In this document: piece by piece, positions 1-13,094 of the stretch
Numbering within the stretch: the first letter of the stretch is position 1
Layout: the number at the start of each line of letters is the position of its first letter
Source: Hyaloperonospora brassicae
Taxonomy: Eukaryota > Oomycota > Peronosporomycetes > Peronosporales > Peronosporaceae
DNA: 64,000 bases
Reading direction: 5' to 3'
Assembly: GCA_947650285.1 (NCBI GenBank)
Contig: CANTFL010001460.1
Location: 62,001-126,000 of the forward strand
Notes under the pieces: model-generated
The model's input: only the letters and a program-made list of their open reading frames with translations
Database searches by the model: none
Told to the model about the DNA's origin: nothing
Translations under genes and position numbers: made by a program

Positions 1-210
1 CATTATTTAGGCTTAAATTTTGTATTCTGATATACACGATTGTATATTTCGCCGTGGCAATGCAATTAGTTGCATGATAGCTCGCCTATTCTTTATTAAA
101 TCGCAATTGTTAAATCTATCGGTGTTTCTACCAGTGACAATATACCATATTATGAAACGGCATCCATCTAGTCGAAAAATCAATTGAATAGTAGAAAAAT
201 ATGGGTGTAC

Positions 211-652
211 TGTAACGGGGCCTTGACGACTACATACTGAACTACCGGTACAGAGCTAACCTTTCACTGAAATCAGCGAAAGTCAGTCCCCAGCTAGGTG
301 TAAATACTTACACAGAAGAAAGTTACGACTAAGGTGAAGAGTATAGTCGCGGTAAAAGTAAAACTGGTGTTTGATAAAATTAGGTCCCATATCTCTTGTT
401 TCTCTTGTTCGTCCTGACTTTATTATCTTGATTTGTGTGAGCGTATGATGGCGTCTGCTCACCGCTAATTTTGCGCGTCTAGAAGCGATTGGTGATCCAA
501 TATCATCTCGATATCAACCAGTAAGTTGACCCTTCGGTCATCCCAACAATATCACTATGCTTACTCATATTGTTAGATGAATATTCAATGTAACATTCTA
601 TATTGTCATTTCTTCTTAATGACAACGTCATATAACGGGCTATCCCGTTACA
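211..652 (-). mobile_element. LTR-like segment in array unit 1
   Basis: A 442-bp segment bounded by inverted ends TGTAACGGG...CCCGTTACA. The last 20 bp contain the hairpin AACGGG-CTAT-CCCGTT. The adjacent C-rich run (CACCCCCTCCC, from about 654) reads AGGGAGGGGGTG on the minus strand, like a polypurine tract directly before a minus-strand 3' LTR. The segment is related to the LTR at 41263-41698 beside element B. No target-site duplication is seen. Confidence 0.75.
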
Positions 653-1148
653 TCACCCCCTCCCTAACTGATGATCATGTGGAGAAGCGCAGAAGAATAA
701 TGTTGGAAAGTGTGGATCGCGCCTACCGCATTAAGTTCGAGATCGATTTAATTGGTGGAGTGCGCTCGGAGATAGGCCCGTTGGCACGAATGGTGGGACC
801 ACACGACTGAATGACAGAAAACGACTGTGAAAATTCTGCGGATTGGTCCACCTAACGGTCAAGAAGGAGTATAGTCAAGGATCGACGGCTGACCAATCAC
901 GATCCGCGATCAAGGGCTTGGATCACCAAGTTACAAGGACCCTATCACTCGAGAAGTGAACATCAACTGGAATACTAGATCGCTAACGACAATAGAAAAT
1001 AGGTGAATATGGAAGCAAGCTGGAGGAGTGGATCGTCAAGATCATCAAACATGCGAGGTCTCGGAAGTGACGGCGATTCGACGGTGGATGCCCACTCAAA
1101 GACTCGAGAGATCGATCACGAACCACCCTAAGTAGGTAACGCTTGCTC

Positions 1149-1248
1149 GTGTGAACACATGATTGTGTGGACACATAATTGGTGTGGAGACATAATAGGT
1201 GTGGAAACATAATTGGTGTGGACACATAAGTGGTGTGGTACACATACC
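1149..1248. repeat. 17-bp minisatellite inside each array unit
   Basis: Six imperfect copies of GTGTGGACACATAATTG in a row. The same block begins at about 3767, 6386, 9003, 11625, 14243, 16860 and 19477 in the other units. The recurrent minus-strand peptides with the pattern TTYVSTPIM are just the translation of this repeat. Copy number is constant in the units I compared. Confidence 0.9.
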
Positions 1249-1728
1249 GTGGTCCACTACCCAAGCGGCCCACCCCGAGCAATCCACTGTCCGAGCGACA
1301 TACCACCTAGCGATCCGATACGGAGTATCTGCTGTGGACCACATGATGCACAAGTTACATGACATAGACAGGCGATACACAACAGTGATATAAAGAACAG
1401 ATAGTCATAGTCATAGGTGTTGGAATTGGTTGGTTAACATTAAAGAGAACTGAATTTGCAACGAAAGACACGCGTCGACTTCTCCCGGGCAGGAACTTTG
1501 GCCTCCCGTTGAAGTGAGAGTGACCTGCGTCTATCAAAAAATCGCCTTTGGATTGTGTGGCCAGGCGGAAAATTGGTTCTCACCCCCAAGCTGCGATTGG
1601 ACGCAGTGAACCTTACGGTCCGGATTCAAGAATGCGAAGCGGCTCGAGTGGTCAGAAGGCTCGCGGATCAAGCATCGCCCTTGGACAAAGGCGATTCTGG
1701 AAGAGCGCTCAAGTTACAAGCGATCGAG

Positions 1729-1755
1729 TGAAGAATTTTCACTCGATCCACAACC
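1729..1755. repeat. Hairpin in the leader-like part of the array unit
   Basis: An 11-bp perfect stem GATCGAGTGAA pairs with its complement across a 5-nt loop (GAATT). It recurs in all units and is followed about 25 bp on by a weaker hairpin with a similar loop (AAGCATTTC). Related stem-loops occur inverted at 56055-56130. It may be part of an RNA leader, but no function is shown. Confidence 0.6.
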
Positions 1756-2618
1756 ACGTTTGACTGCGTGAAGCATTTCCACCCGGTCAACCCATATCCC
1801 TAAGACGGTCAAGTTCAGCTTGGGCTCAAGTCCACCAAGAAGAGCGCAACCCGCCCCACCGACGTGTACACAAGGTGAGCAAGAAGACACATAGCACGAA
1901 TTCGGGGTACCCCCTCCGTTTGTCGGTCGTCCGGGCGCCAGTAGAGATTCGGGATCACAAGAAAATTGTGATCACCACACTGACCTCACTAACAACAGTG
2001 GGTCTAGTGCCCTGCTACCTCACGTACCCGTGCGCAGAGAGAGGTGTTACTACGAAACGCAACTGCGTAGTAGTAATGTTAAACCTTTAGAAAGTGTACA
2101 GTCATCGATTGTCTCATCAATTAGTTTTAACTTTCCTATATTTAAGGGTACGTAATCTCAGCACTTATTGCGCACGCCATGCATCAATTAATATGCTATA
2201 TAATGGCTATATACAGAAGTCGTTTTCCTCATTGCACATTGAAATCATTTTATAGAATTTATCTTTTTTCAGGACAACGCAGGGCATACATGTTCACGTC
2301 GCAACCAGATATGCTCTATGCAAGAGGATTCGCGCGTACTTGACAAGTCATGAAATCCACCTGGTCTCAACCCCCATCAAAATTTAAGGTCTATCGTTAG
2401 CAGACGACTATTTACAAAAGAAACGCAGTTCGGTCACGTTTGTACATTATAGTCAGCTCTAATTGCATTTAAAGTACAAAAGCGCACGAATTGTGTTAAA
2501 CGGATGCGATTCAAATGCCATATTTGTGTCGCTTGTTCCTCTCGATGCCACAACGATGAACTGAGTTTGTCAAAAATTAAATTAACTCACCCTTAAAACA
2601 GAGCGAGTCTTTAATTGA

Positions 2619-5235
2619 CATTATTTAGGCTTAAATTTTGTATTCTGATATGCACGATTGTATATTTCGCCGTGGCAATGCAATTAGTTGCATGATAGCT
2701 CGCCTATTCTTTATTAAATCGCAATTGTTAAATCTATCGGTGTTTCTACCAGTGACAATATACCATATTATGAAACGGCATCCATCTAGTCGAAAAATCA
2801 ATTGAATAGTAGAAAAATATGGGTGTACTGTAACGGGGCCTTGACGACTACATACTGAACTACCGGTACAGAGCTAACCTTTCACTGACATCAGCGAAAG
2901 TCAGTCCCCAGCTAGGTGTAAATACTTACACAGAAGAAAGTTACGACTAAGGTGAAGAGTATAGTCGCGGTAAAAGTAAAACTGGTGTTTGATAAAATTA
3001 AGTCCCATATCTCTTGTTTCTCTTGTTCGTCCTGACTTTATTATCTTGATTTGTGTGAGCGTATGATGGCGTCTGCTCACCACTAATTTTGCGCGTCTAG
3101 AAGCGATTGGTGATCCAATATCATCTCGATATCAACCAGTAAGTTGACCCTTCGGTCATCCCAACAATATCACTATGCTTACTCATATTGTTAGATGAAT
3201 ATTCAATGTAACATTCTATATTGTCATTTCTTCTTAATGACAACGTCATATAACGGGCTATCCCGTTACATCACCCCCTCCCTAACTGATGATCATGTGG
3301 AGAAGCGCAGAAGAATAATGTTGGAAAGTGTGGATCGCGCCTACCGCATTAAGTTCGAGATCGATTTAATTGGTGGAGTGCGCTCGGAGATAGGCCCGTT
3401 GGCACGAATGATGGGACCACACGACTGAATGACAGAAAACGACTGTGAAAATTCTGCGGATTGGTCCACCTAACGGTCAAGAAGGAGTATAGTCAAGGAT
3501 CGACGGCTGACCAATCACGATCCGCGATCAAGGGCTTGGATCACCAAGTTACAAGGACCCTATCACTCGAGAAGTGAACATCAACTGGAATACTAGATCG
3601 CTAACGACAATAGAAAATAGGTGAATATGGAAGCAAGCTGGAGGAGTGGATCGTCAAGATCATCAAACATGCGAGGTCTCGGAAGTGACGGCGATTCGAC
3701 GGTGGATGCCCACTCAAAGACTCGAGAGATCGATCACGAACCACCCTAAGTAGGTAACGCTTGCTCGTGTGGACACATGACTGTGTGGACACATAATTGG
3801 TGTGGAGACATAATAGGTGTGGAAACATAATTGGTGTGGACACATAAGTGGTGTGGTACACATACCGTGGTCCACTACCCAAGCGGCCCACCCCGAGCAA
3901 TCCACTGTCCGAGCGACATACCACCTAGCGATCCGATACGGAGTATCTGCTGTGGACCACATGATGCACAAGTTACATGACATAGACAGGCGATACACAA
4001 CAGTGATATAAAGAACAGTAGTCATAGTCATAGGTGTTGGAATTGGTTGGTTAACATTAAAGAGAACTGAATTTGCAACGAAAGACACGCGTCGACTTCT
4101 CCCGGGCAGGAACTTTGGCCTCCCGTTGAAGTGAGAGTGACCTGCGTCTATCAAAAAATCGCCTTTGGATTGTGTGGCCAGGCGGAAAATCGGTTCTCAC
4201 CCCCAAGCTGCGATTGGACGCAGTGAACCTTACGGTCCGGATTCAAGAATGCGAGGCGGCTCGAGTGGTCAGAAGGCTCGCGGATCAAGCATCGCCCTTG
4301 GACAAAGGCGATTCTGGAAGAGCGCTCAAGTTACAAGCGATCGAGTGAAGAATTTTCACTCGATCCACAACCACGTTTGACTGCGTGAAGCATTTCCACC
4401 CGGTCAACCCATATCCCTAAGACGGTCAAGTTCAGCTTGGGCTCAAGTCCACCAAGAAGAGCGCAACCAGCCCCACCGACGTGTACACAAGGTGAGCAAG
4501 AAGACACATAGCACGAATTCGGGGTACCCCCTCCGTTTGTCGGTCGTCCGGGCGCCAGTAGAGATTCGGGATCACAAGAAAATTGTGATCACCACACTGA
4601 CCTCACTAACAACAGTGGGTCTAGTGCCCTGCTACCTCACGTACCCGTGCGCAGAGAGAGGTGTTACTACGAAACGCAACTGCGTAGTAGTAATGTTAAA
4701 CCTTTAGAAAGTGTACAGTCATCGATTGTCTCATCAATTAGTTTTAACTTTCCTATATTTAAGGGTACGTAATCTCAGCACTTATTGCGCACGCCATGCA
4801 TCAATTAATATGCTATATAATGGCTATATACAGAAGTCGTTTTCCTCATTGCACATTGAAATCATTTTATAGAATTTATCTTTTTTCAGGACAACGCAGG
4901 GCATACATGTTCACGTCGCAACCAGATATGCTCTATACAAGAGGATTCGCGCGTACTTGACAAGTCATGAAATCCACCTGATCTCAACCCCCATCAAAAT
5001 TTAAGGTCTATCGTTAGCAGACGACTATTTACAAAAGAAACGCAGTTCAGTCACGTTTGTACATTATAGTCAGCTCTAATTGCATTTAAAGTACAAAAGC
5101 GCACGAATTGTGTTAAACGGATGCGATTCAAATGCCATATTTGTGTCGCTTGTTCCTCTCGATGCCACAACGATGAACTGAGTTTGTCAAAAATTAAATT
5201 AACTCACCCTTAAAACAGAGCGAGTCTTTAATTGA
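2619..5235. repeat. Array unit 2
   Basis: X-type unit, very close to unit 1. It has lost two bases in GAACAGTAGTCATAG near 4014 (GAACAGATAGTC elsewhere), which joins two short minus-strand frames. This supports those frames being chance ORFs rather than genes. Confidence 0.93.
2829..3270 (-). mobile_element. LTR-like segment in array unit 2
   Basis: Same 442-bp segment, same ends and same C-rich flank as at 211-652. The spacing from the preceding copy is exactly 2,618 bp. Confidence 0.75.
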
Positions 5236-7854
5236 CATTATTTAGGCTTAAATTTTGTATTCTGATATGCACGATTGTATATTTCGCCGTGGCAATGCAA
5301 TTAGTTGTATGATAGCCCACCTATTCTTTAAGTAATCGCAATTGTTAAATCATATCGGTGTTTCTACCAATGACAATATACCATATTATGAAACGGCATC
5401 CATCTAGTCGAAAAATCAATTGAATAGTAGAAAAATATGGGTGTACTGTAACGGGGCCTTGACGACTACCTACTGAACTACCGGTACAGAGCTAACCTTT
5501 CACTGACATCAGCGAAAGTCAGTCCCCAGCTAGGTGTAAATACTTACACAGAAGAAAGTTACGACTAAGGTGAAGAGTATAGTCGCGGTAAAAGTAAAAC
5601 TGGTGTTTGATAAAATTAAGTCCCATATCTCTTGTTTCTCTTGTTCGTCCTGACTTTATTATCTTGATTTGTGTGAGCGTATGATGGCGTCTGCTCACCA
5701 CTAATTTTGCGCGTCTAGAAGCGATTGGTGATCCAATATCATCTCGATATCAACCAGTAAGTTGACCCTTCGGTCATCCCAACAATATCACTATGCTTAC
5801 TCATATTGTTAGATGAATATTCAATGTAACATTCTATATTGTCATTTCTTCTTAATGACAACGTCATATAACGGGCTATCCCGTTACATCACCCCCCTCC
5901 CTAACTGATGATCATGTGGAGAAGCGCAGAAGAATAATGTTGGAAAGTGTGGATCGCGCCTACCGCATTAAGTTCGAGATCGATTTAATTGGTGGAGTGC
6001 GCTCGGAGATAGGCCCGTTGGCACGAATGGTGGGACCACACGACTGAATGACAGAAAACGACTGTGAAAATTCTGCGGATTGGTTCACCTAACGGTCAAG
6101 AAGGAGTATAGTCAAGGATCGACGGCTGACCAATCACGATCCGCGATCAAGGGCTTGGATCACCAAGTTACAAGGACCCTATCACTCGAGAAGTGAACAT
6201 CAACTGGAGTACTAGATCGCTAACGACAATAGGAAATAGGTGAATATGGAAGCAAGCTGGAGGAGTGGATCGTCAAGATCATCAAACATGCGAGGTCTCG
6301 GAAGTGACGGCGATTCGACGGTGGATGCCCACTCAAAGACTCGAGAGATCGATCACGATCCACCCTAAGTAGGTAACGCTTGCTTGTGTGGACACATGAT
6401 TGTGTGGACACATAATTGGTGTGGAGACATAATAGGTGTGGAAACATAATTGGTGTGGACACATAAGTGGTGTGATACACATACCGTGATCCACTACCCA
6501 AGCGGCCCACCCCGAGCAATCCACTGTCCGAGCGACATACCACCTAGCGATCCGATATGGAGTATCTGCTGTGGACCACATGATGCACAAGGTACATGAC
6601 ATAGACAGGCGATACACAACAGTGATATAAAGAACAGATAGTCATAGTCATAGGTGTTGGAATTGGTTGGTTAACATTAAAGAGAACTGAATTTGCAACG
6701 AAAGACACGCGTCGACTTCTCCCGGGCAGGACCTTTGGCCTCCCGTTGAAGTGAGAGTGACCTGCGTCTATAAAAAAATCGCCTTTGGATTGTGTGGCCA
6801 GGCGGGAAATCGGTTCTCACCCCCAAGCTGCGATTGAACGCAGTGAACCTTACGGTCCGGATTCAAGAATGCGAGGCGGCTCGAGTGGTCAGAAGGCTCG
6901 CGGATCAAGCATCGCCCCTGGCAAAGGCGATTCTGGGAGAGCGCCCAAGTATACACGCGATCGAGTGAAGAATTTTCACTCGATCCACAACCACGTTTGA
7001 CTGGGGGAAGAATTTCCACCCGGTCAACCCATATCCCTAAGACGGTCAAGTTCATCTTGGGCTCAAGTCCACCAAGAAGAGCGCAACCCGCCCCACCGAC
7101 GTGTACATAAGGTGAGCAAGGAGACACATAGCACGAATTCGGGGTCCCCCTCCGTTAGTCGGTCGTCCGGGCGCCAGTGGAGAGTCGGGATCACAAGAAA
7201 ATTGTGATCACCACACTGACCCTCACTAACAACAGTGGGTCTAGTGCCCTGCTACATCAGGTACCCATGCGCAGAGAGAGGTGTTACTACGAAACGCAAC
7301 TGCTTAGTAGTAACATTTAACCTTCAGAAAGTGTACAGTCATCGATTGTCTCATCAATTAGTTTTAACTTTCCTATATTTAAGGGTACGTAATCTCAGCA
7401 CTTATTGCGCGCGCCATGCAGCAATTAATATGCTATATAATGGTTATATAAAGAAGTAGTTTTCCTGTTTGCACATTGAAATCATTTGATAAAATTTATC
7501 TTTTTTCAGGACAACGCAGGGCATACATGTTCACGTCGCAACCAGATATGCTCTATACAAGAGGATTCGCGCGCACTTGACAAGTCATGAAATCCACCTG
7601 GTATCAACCCCCATCAAAATTCAAGGTCTATCGTTAGCAGGCGACTATTTACAAATGAAACGTAGTTCGATCACGTTTGTACATTATAGTCAGCTCTGAT
7701 TGCATTTAAAGTACAAACGCGCACGAATTGTGTTAAACGGATGCGATTCGAATGCCATATTTGTGTCGCTTGTTCCTCTCGATGCCACGACGATGAACTG
7801 AGTTTGTCGAAAATTAAATTAACTCACCCTTAAACAGAGCGAGTCTTTAATTGA
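5236..7854. repeat. Array unit 3 (Y-type over much of its length)
   Basis: Carries the minority (Y-type) variants over its right part: CCCCTGGCAAAGG near 6915 and CAAGTATACACGCG near 6947, shared with unit 4. Its start already shows GCCCACC for GCTCGCC near 5315. It also has an extra C in the C-run following the LTR-like segment near 5890. Confidence 0.92.
5447..5888 (-). mobile_element. LTR-like segment in array unit 3
   Basis: Same 442-bp segment with TGTAACGGG...CCCGTTACA ends; the C-rich flank is one base longer. Confidence 0.75.
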
Positions 7855-10472
7855 CATTATTTAGGCTTAAATTTTGTATTCTGATATGCACGATTGTATA
7901 TTTCGCCGTGGCAATGCAATTAGTTGTATGATAGCCCACCTATTATTTAAGTAATCGCAACTGTTAAACATATCGGTGTTTCTACCAATGACAATATACC
8001 ACATTATGAAACGGCATCCATCTAGTCGAAAAATCAATTGAATGGTAGAAAAATATGGGTGTACTGTAACGGGGCACCGACGACTACCTACTGAATTACC
8101 GGTACAGAGTTAACCTTTCACTGACATCAGCGAAAGTCAGTCCCCAGCTAGGTGTAAATACTTACACAGAGGAAAGTTACGACTAAGGTGAAGAGTATAG
8201 TCGCGGTAAAAGTAAAACTGGTATTTAATAAAATTAAGTCCCATATCTCTTGTTTCTCTTGTTCGTCCTGACTTGATTATATTAATTTGTCTAAGCGTAT
8301 GATGGCGTCTGCTCACCACTAATTTTGCGCGTCTAGCAGCGATTGGTGGTTTAATATTATCTCGATATCAACCAGTAAGTTGACCCTTCGGTCATCCCAA
8401 CAATATCACTATGCTTACTCATATTGTTAGATGAATATTCAATGTAACATTCTACATTGTCATTTATTCTTAATGACAACGTCATATAACGGACTATCCC
8501 GTTACATCACCCCCCCCCGAACTGATGGCCATGTGGAGACGCGCAGAAGAATAATGTTGGAAAGTGTGGATCGCGCCTACCGCATTAAGTTCGAGATCGA
8601 TTTGATTGGTGGAGTGCGCTCGGAGATAGGCCCGTTGGCACGAATGGTGGGATCACAAGACTGAATGACAGAAAACGACTGTGAAAATTTTGAGGATTGG
8701 TTCACCTAATGGTCAAGAAGGAGTATAGTCAAGGATCGACGGCTGACCAATCACGATTCGCGATCAAGGGCTTGGATCACCAAGTTACAAGGACCCTATC
8801 ACTCGAGAAGTGAACATCAACTGGAGTACTGGATCGCTAACGACAATATGATATAGGTGAATATGGAAGCAAGCTGGAGGAGTGGATCGTCAAGATCATC
8901 AAACATGCGAGGTCTCAGAAGTGACGGCGATTCGACGGTGGATGCCCAATCAAAGACTCGAGAGATCGATCACGATCCACTCTAAGTAGGTAACGCTTGC
9001 TTGTGTGGACACATGATTGTGTGGAAACATAATTGGTGTGGAGACATAATAGGTGTGGAAACATAATTGGTGTGGATACATAAGTGGTGTGATACACATA
9101 CCGTGATCCACTACCCAAGCAGCCCACCCCGAGCAATCCACTGTCCGAGCGACATACCACCTAGCGATCCGATATGGAGTATCTGCTGTGGACCACATGA
9201 TGCACAAGGTAAATGACATAGACAGGCGATACACAACAGTGATATAAAGAACAGATAGTCATAGTACATAGGTGTTGGAATCGGTTGGTTAACATTAAAG
9301 AGAACTGAATTTGCAACGAAAGACACGCGTCGACTTCTCCCGGGCAGGACCTTTGGCCTCCCGTTGAAGTGAGAGTGACCTGCGCCTATAAAAAATTCGC
9401 CTTTGGATTGTGTGGCCAGGCGGGAAATCGGTTCTCACCCCCAAGCTGCGATTGAATGCAGTGAACCTTACGGTCCGGATTCAAGAATGCGAGGCGGCTC
9501 GAGTGGTCAGAAGGCTCGCGTATCAAGCATCACCCCTGGCAAAGGCGATTCTGGGAGAGCGCCCAAGTATACACGCGATCGAGTGAAGAATTTTCACTCG
9601 ATTCACAACCACGTTTGACTGGGGGAAGAATTTCCACCCGGTCAACCCATATCCCTAAGACGGTCAAGTTCATCTTGAGCTCAAGTCCACCAAGAAGAGC
9701 GCAACCCGCCCCACCGACGTGTACATAAGGTGAGCAAGGAGACACATAGCACGAATTCGGGGTCCCCCTCCGTTAGTCGGTCGTCCGGGCGCCAGTGGAG
9801 AGTCGGGATCACAAGAAAATTGTGATCACCACACTGACCCTCACTAACAACAGTGGGTCTAGTGCCCTGCTACATCAGGTACCCATGCGCAGAGAGAGGT
9901 GTTACTACGAAACGCAACTGCTTAGTAGTAACATTTAACCTTCAGAAAGTGTACAGTCATCGATTGTCTCATCAATTAGTTTAAACTTTCCTATATTTAA
10001 GGGTACGTAATCTCAGCACTTATTGCGCGCGCCATGCAGCAATTAATATGCTATATAATGGTTATATAAAGAAGTAGTTTTCCTGTTTGCACATTGAAAT
10101 CATTTGATAAAATTTATCTTTTTTCAGGACAACGCAGGGCATACATGTTCACGTCGCAACCAGATATGCTCTATACAAGAGGATTCGCGCGCACTTGACA
10201 AGTCATGAAATCCACCTGGTATCAACCCCCATCAAAATTCAAGGTCTATCGTTAGCAGGCGACTATTTACAAATGAAACGTATTTCGATCACGTTTGTAC
10301 ATTATAGTCAGCTCTGATTGCATTTAAAGTACAAACGCGCACGAATTGTGTTAAACGGATGCGATTCGAATGCCATATTTGTGTCGCTTGTTCCTCTCGA
10401 TGCCACGACGATGAACTGAGTTTGTCGAAAATTAAATTAACTCACCCTTAAACAGAGCGAGTCTTTAATTGA
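7855..10472. repeat. Array unit 4 (Y-type)
   Basis: The most divergent full unit, with Y-type variants throughout: GCCCACCTATTATTTAAG near 7934, GGGATCACAAGACTG near 8649, CCCCTGGCAAAGG near 9533. It shares most of these with unit 3 and with the left half of unit 5. Confidence 0.92.
8065..8506 (-). mobile_element. LTR-like segment in array unit 4
   Basis: Same segment. It starts TGTAACGGGGCACC, a Y-type change, and its 3' hairpin has one substitution (ACGGACTATCCCGT). Confidence 0.75.
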
Positions 10473-13094
10473 CATTATTTAGGCTTAAATTTTGTATTCT
10501 GATATGCACGATTGTATATTTCGCCGTGGCAATGCAATTAGTTGTATGATAGCCCACCTATTATTTAAGTAATCGCAACTGTTAAATCATATCGGTGTTT
10601 CTACCAATGACAATATACCACATTATGAAACGGCATCCATCTAGTCGAAAAATCAATTGAATGGTAGAAAAATATGGGTGTACTGTAACGGGGCACCTGA
10701 CGACTACCTACTGAATTACCGGTACAGAGTTAACCTTTCACTGACATCAGCGAAAGTCAGTCCCCAGCTAGGTGTAAATACTTACACAGAGGAAAGTTAC
10801 GACTAAGGTGAAGAGTATAGTCGCGGTAAAAGTAAAACTGGTATTTAATAAAATTAAGTCCCATATCTCTTGTTTCTCTTGTTCGTCCTGACTTGATTAT
10901 CTTGATTTGTCTAAGCGTATGATGGCGTCTGCTCACCACTAATTTTGCGCGTCTAGAAGCGATTGGTGATCCAATATCATCTCGATATCAACCAGTAAGT
11001 TGACCCTTCGGTCATCCCAACAATATCACTATGCTTACTCATATTGTTAGATGAATATTCAATGTAACATTCTACATTGTCATTTCTTCTTAATGACAAC
11101 GTCATATAACGGGCTATCCCGTTACATCACCCCCCCCCCTAACTGATGACCATGTGGAGACGCGCAGAAGAATAATGTTGGAAAGTGTGGATCGCGCCTA
11201 CCGCATTAAGTTCGAGATCGATTTAATTGGTGGAGTGCGCTCGGAGATAGGCCCGTTGGCACGAATGGTGGGACCACACGACTGAATGACAGAAAACGAC
11301 TGTGAAAATTCTGCGGATTGGTCCACCTAACGGTCAAGAAGGAGTATAGTCAAGGATCGACGGCTGACCAATCACGATCCGCGATCAAGGGCTTGGATCA
11401 CCAAGTTACAAGGACCCTATCACTCGAGAAGTGAACATCAACTGGAATACTAGATCGCTAACGACAATATGAAAATAGGTGAATATGGAAGCAAGCTGGA
11501 GGAGTGGATCGTCAAGATCATCAAACATGCGAGGTCTCGGAAGTGACGGCGATTCGACGGTGGATGCCCACTCAAAGACTCGAGAGATCGATCACGAACC
11601 ACCCTAAGTAGGTAACGCTTGCTCGTGTGGACACATGACTGTGTGGACACATAATTGGTGTGGAGACATAATAGGTGTGGAAACATAATTGGTGTGGACA
11701 CATAAGTGGTGTGATACACATACCGTGGTCCACTACCCAAGCGGCCCACCCCGAGCAATCCACTGTCCGAGCGACATACCACCTAGCGATCCGATACGGA
11801 GTATCTGCTGTGGACCACATGATGCACAAGTTACATGACATAGACAGGCGATACACAACAGTGATATAAAGAACAGATAGTCATAGTCATAGGTGTTGGA
11901 ATTGGTTGGTTAACATTAAAGAGAACTGAATTTGCAACGAAAGACACGCGTCGACTTCTCCCGGGCAGGAACTTTGGCCTCCCGTTGAAGTGAGAGTGAC
12001 CTGCGTCTATCAAAAAATCGCCTTTGGATTGTGTGGCCAGGCGGAAAATTGGTTCTCACCCCCAAGCTGCGATTGGACGCAGTGAACCTTACGGTCCGGA
12101 TTCAAGAATGCGAGGCGGCTCGAGTGGTCAGAAGGCTCGCGGATCAAGCATCGCCCTTGGACAAAGGCGATTCTGGGAGAGCGCTCAAGTTACAAGCGAT
12201 CGAGTGAAGAATTTTCACTCGATCCACAACCACGTTTGACTGGGTGAAGCATTTCCACCCGGTCAACCCATATCCCTAAGACGGTCAAGTTCAGCTTGGG
12301 CTCAAGTCCACCAAGAAGAGCGCAACCCGCCCCACCGACGTGTACACAAGGTGAGCAAGAAGACACATAGCACGAATTCGGGGTACCCCCTCCGTTTGTC
12401 GGTCGTCCGGGCGCCAGTGGAGAGTCGGGATCACAAGAAAATTGTGATCACCACACTGACCTCACTAACAACAGTGGGTCTAGTGCCCTGCTACCTCACG
12501 TACCCGTGCGCAGAGAGAGGTGTTACTACGAAACGCAACTGCGTAGTAGTAATGTTAAACCTTTAGAAAGTGTACAGTCATCGATTGTCTCATCAATTAG
12601 TTTTAACTTTCCTATATTTAAGGGTACGTAATCTCAGCACTTATTGCGCACGCCATGCATCAATTAATATGCTATATAATGGCTATATACAGAAGTCGTT
12701 TTCCTCATTGCACATTGAAATCATTTTATAGAATTTATCTTTTTTCAGGACAACGCAGGGCATACATGTTCACGTCGCAACCAGATATGCTCTATACAAG
12801 AGGATTCGCGCGTACTTGACAAGTCATGAAATCCACCTAATCTCAACCCCCATCAAAATTTAAGGTCTATCGTTAGCAGACGACTATTTACAAACGAAAC
12901 GCAGTTCGATCACGTTTGTACATTATAGTCAGCTCTAATTGCATTTAAAGTACAAAAGCGCACGAATTGTGTTAAACGGATGCGATTCAAATGCCATATT
13001 TGTGTCGCTTGTTCCTCTCGATGCCACAACGATGAACTGAGTTTGTCAAAAATTAAATTAACTCACCCTTAAAACAGAGCGAGTCTTTAATTGA
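10473..13094. repeat. Array unit 5 (mosaic Y then X)
   Basis: Left part matches unit 4 (GCCCACCTATTATTTAAG near 10552, TTGTCTAAGCG near 10906, GGAGACGCGCAG near 11155). From about 11275 on it matches the X-type units (GGGACCACACGACTG, GCGGATTGGTCCACC). The switch lies between about 11165 and 11275. Confidence 0.92.
10684..11126 (-). mobile_element. LTR-like segment in array unit 5
   Basis: Same segment, 443 bp, with a Y-type left end (GGGGCACCTGACG) and intact inverted ends. Confidence 0.75.

Larger units (their letters stand above)
1..2618. repeat. Array unit 1
   Basis: First complete unit, in the phase set by the window start. It carries the majority (X-type) variants, for example CCCTTGGACAAAGG near 1675. 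Private changes include A for C in CTGAAATCAGCG near 287 and GAAGCGG instead of GAGGCGG near 1636. No credible gene. Confidence 0.93.

Noticed and set aside
577..810. 77-codon plus-strand frame in most units, starting inside the LTR-like segment
   Set aside because: Broken in units 3 and 5 by extra bases in the C-run, spans the LTR end, and has no recognisable motif.
983..1393. Recurrent open frames of 60-146 codons in each array unit, some with YVST-rich peptides
   Set aside because: They translate the 17-bp minisatellite or change length with single indels between units, overlap on both strands and match no known family. Repetition across the window only reflects the tandem array.
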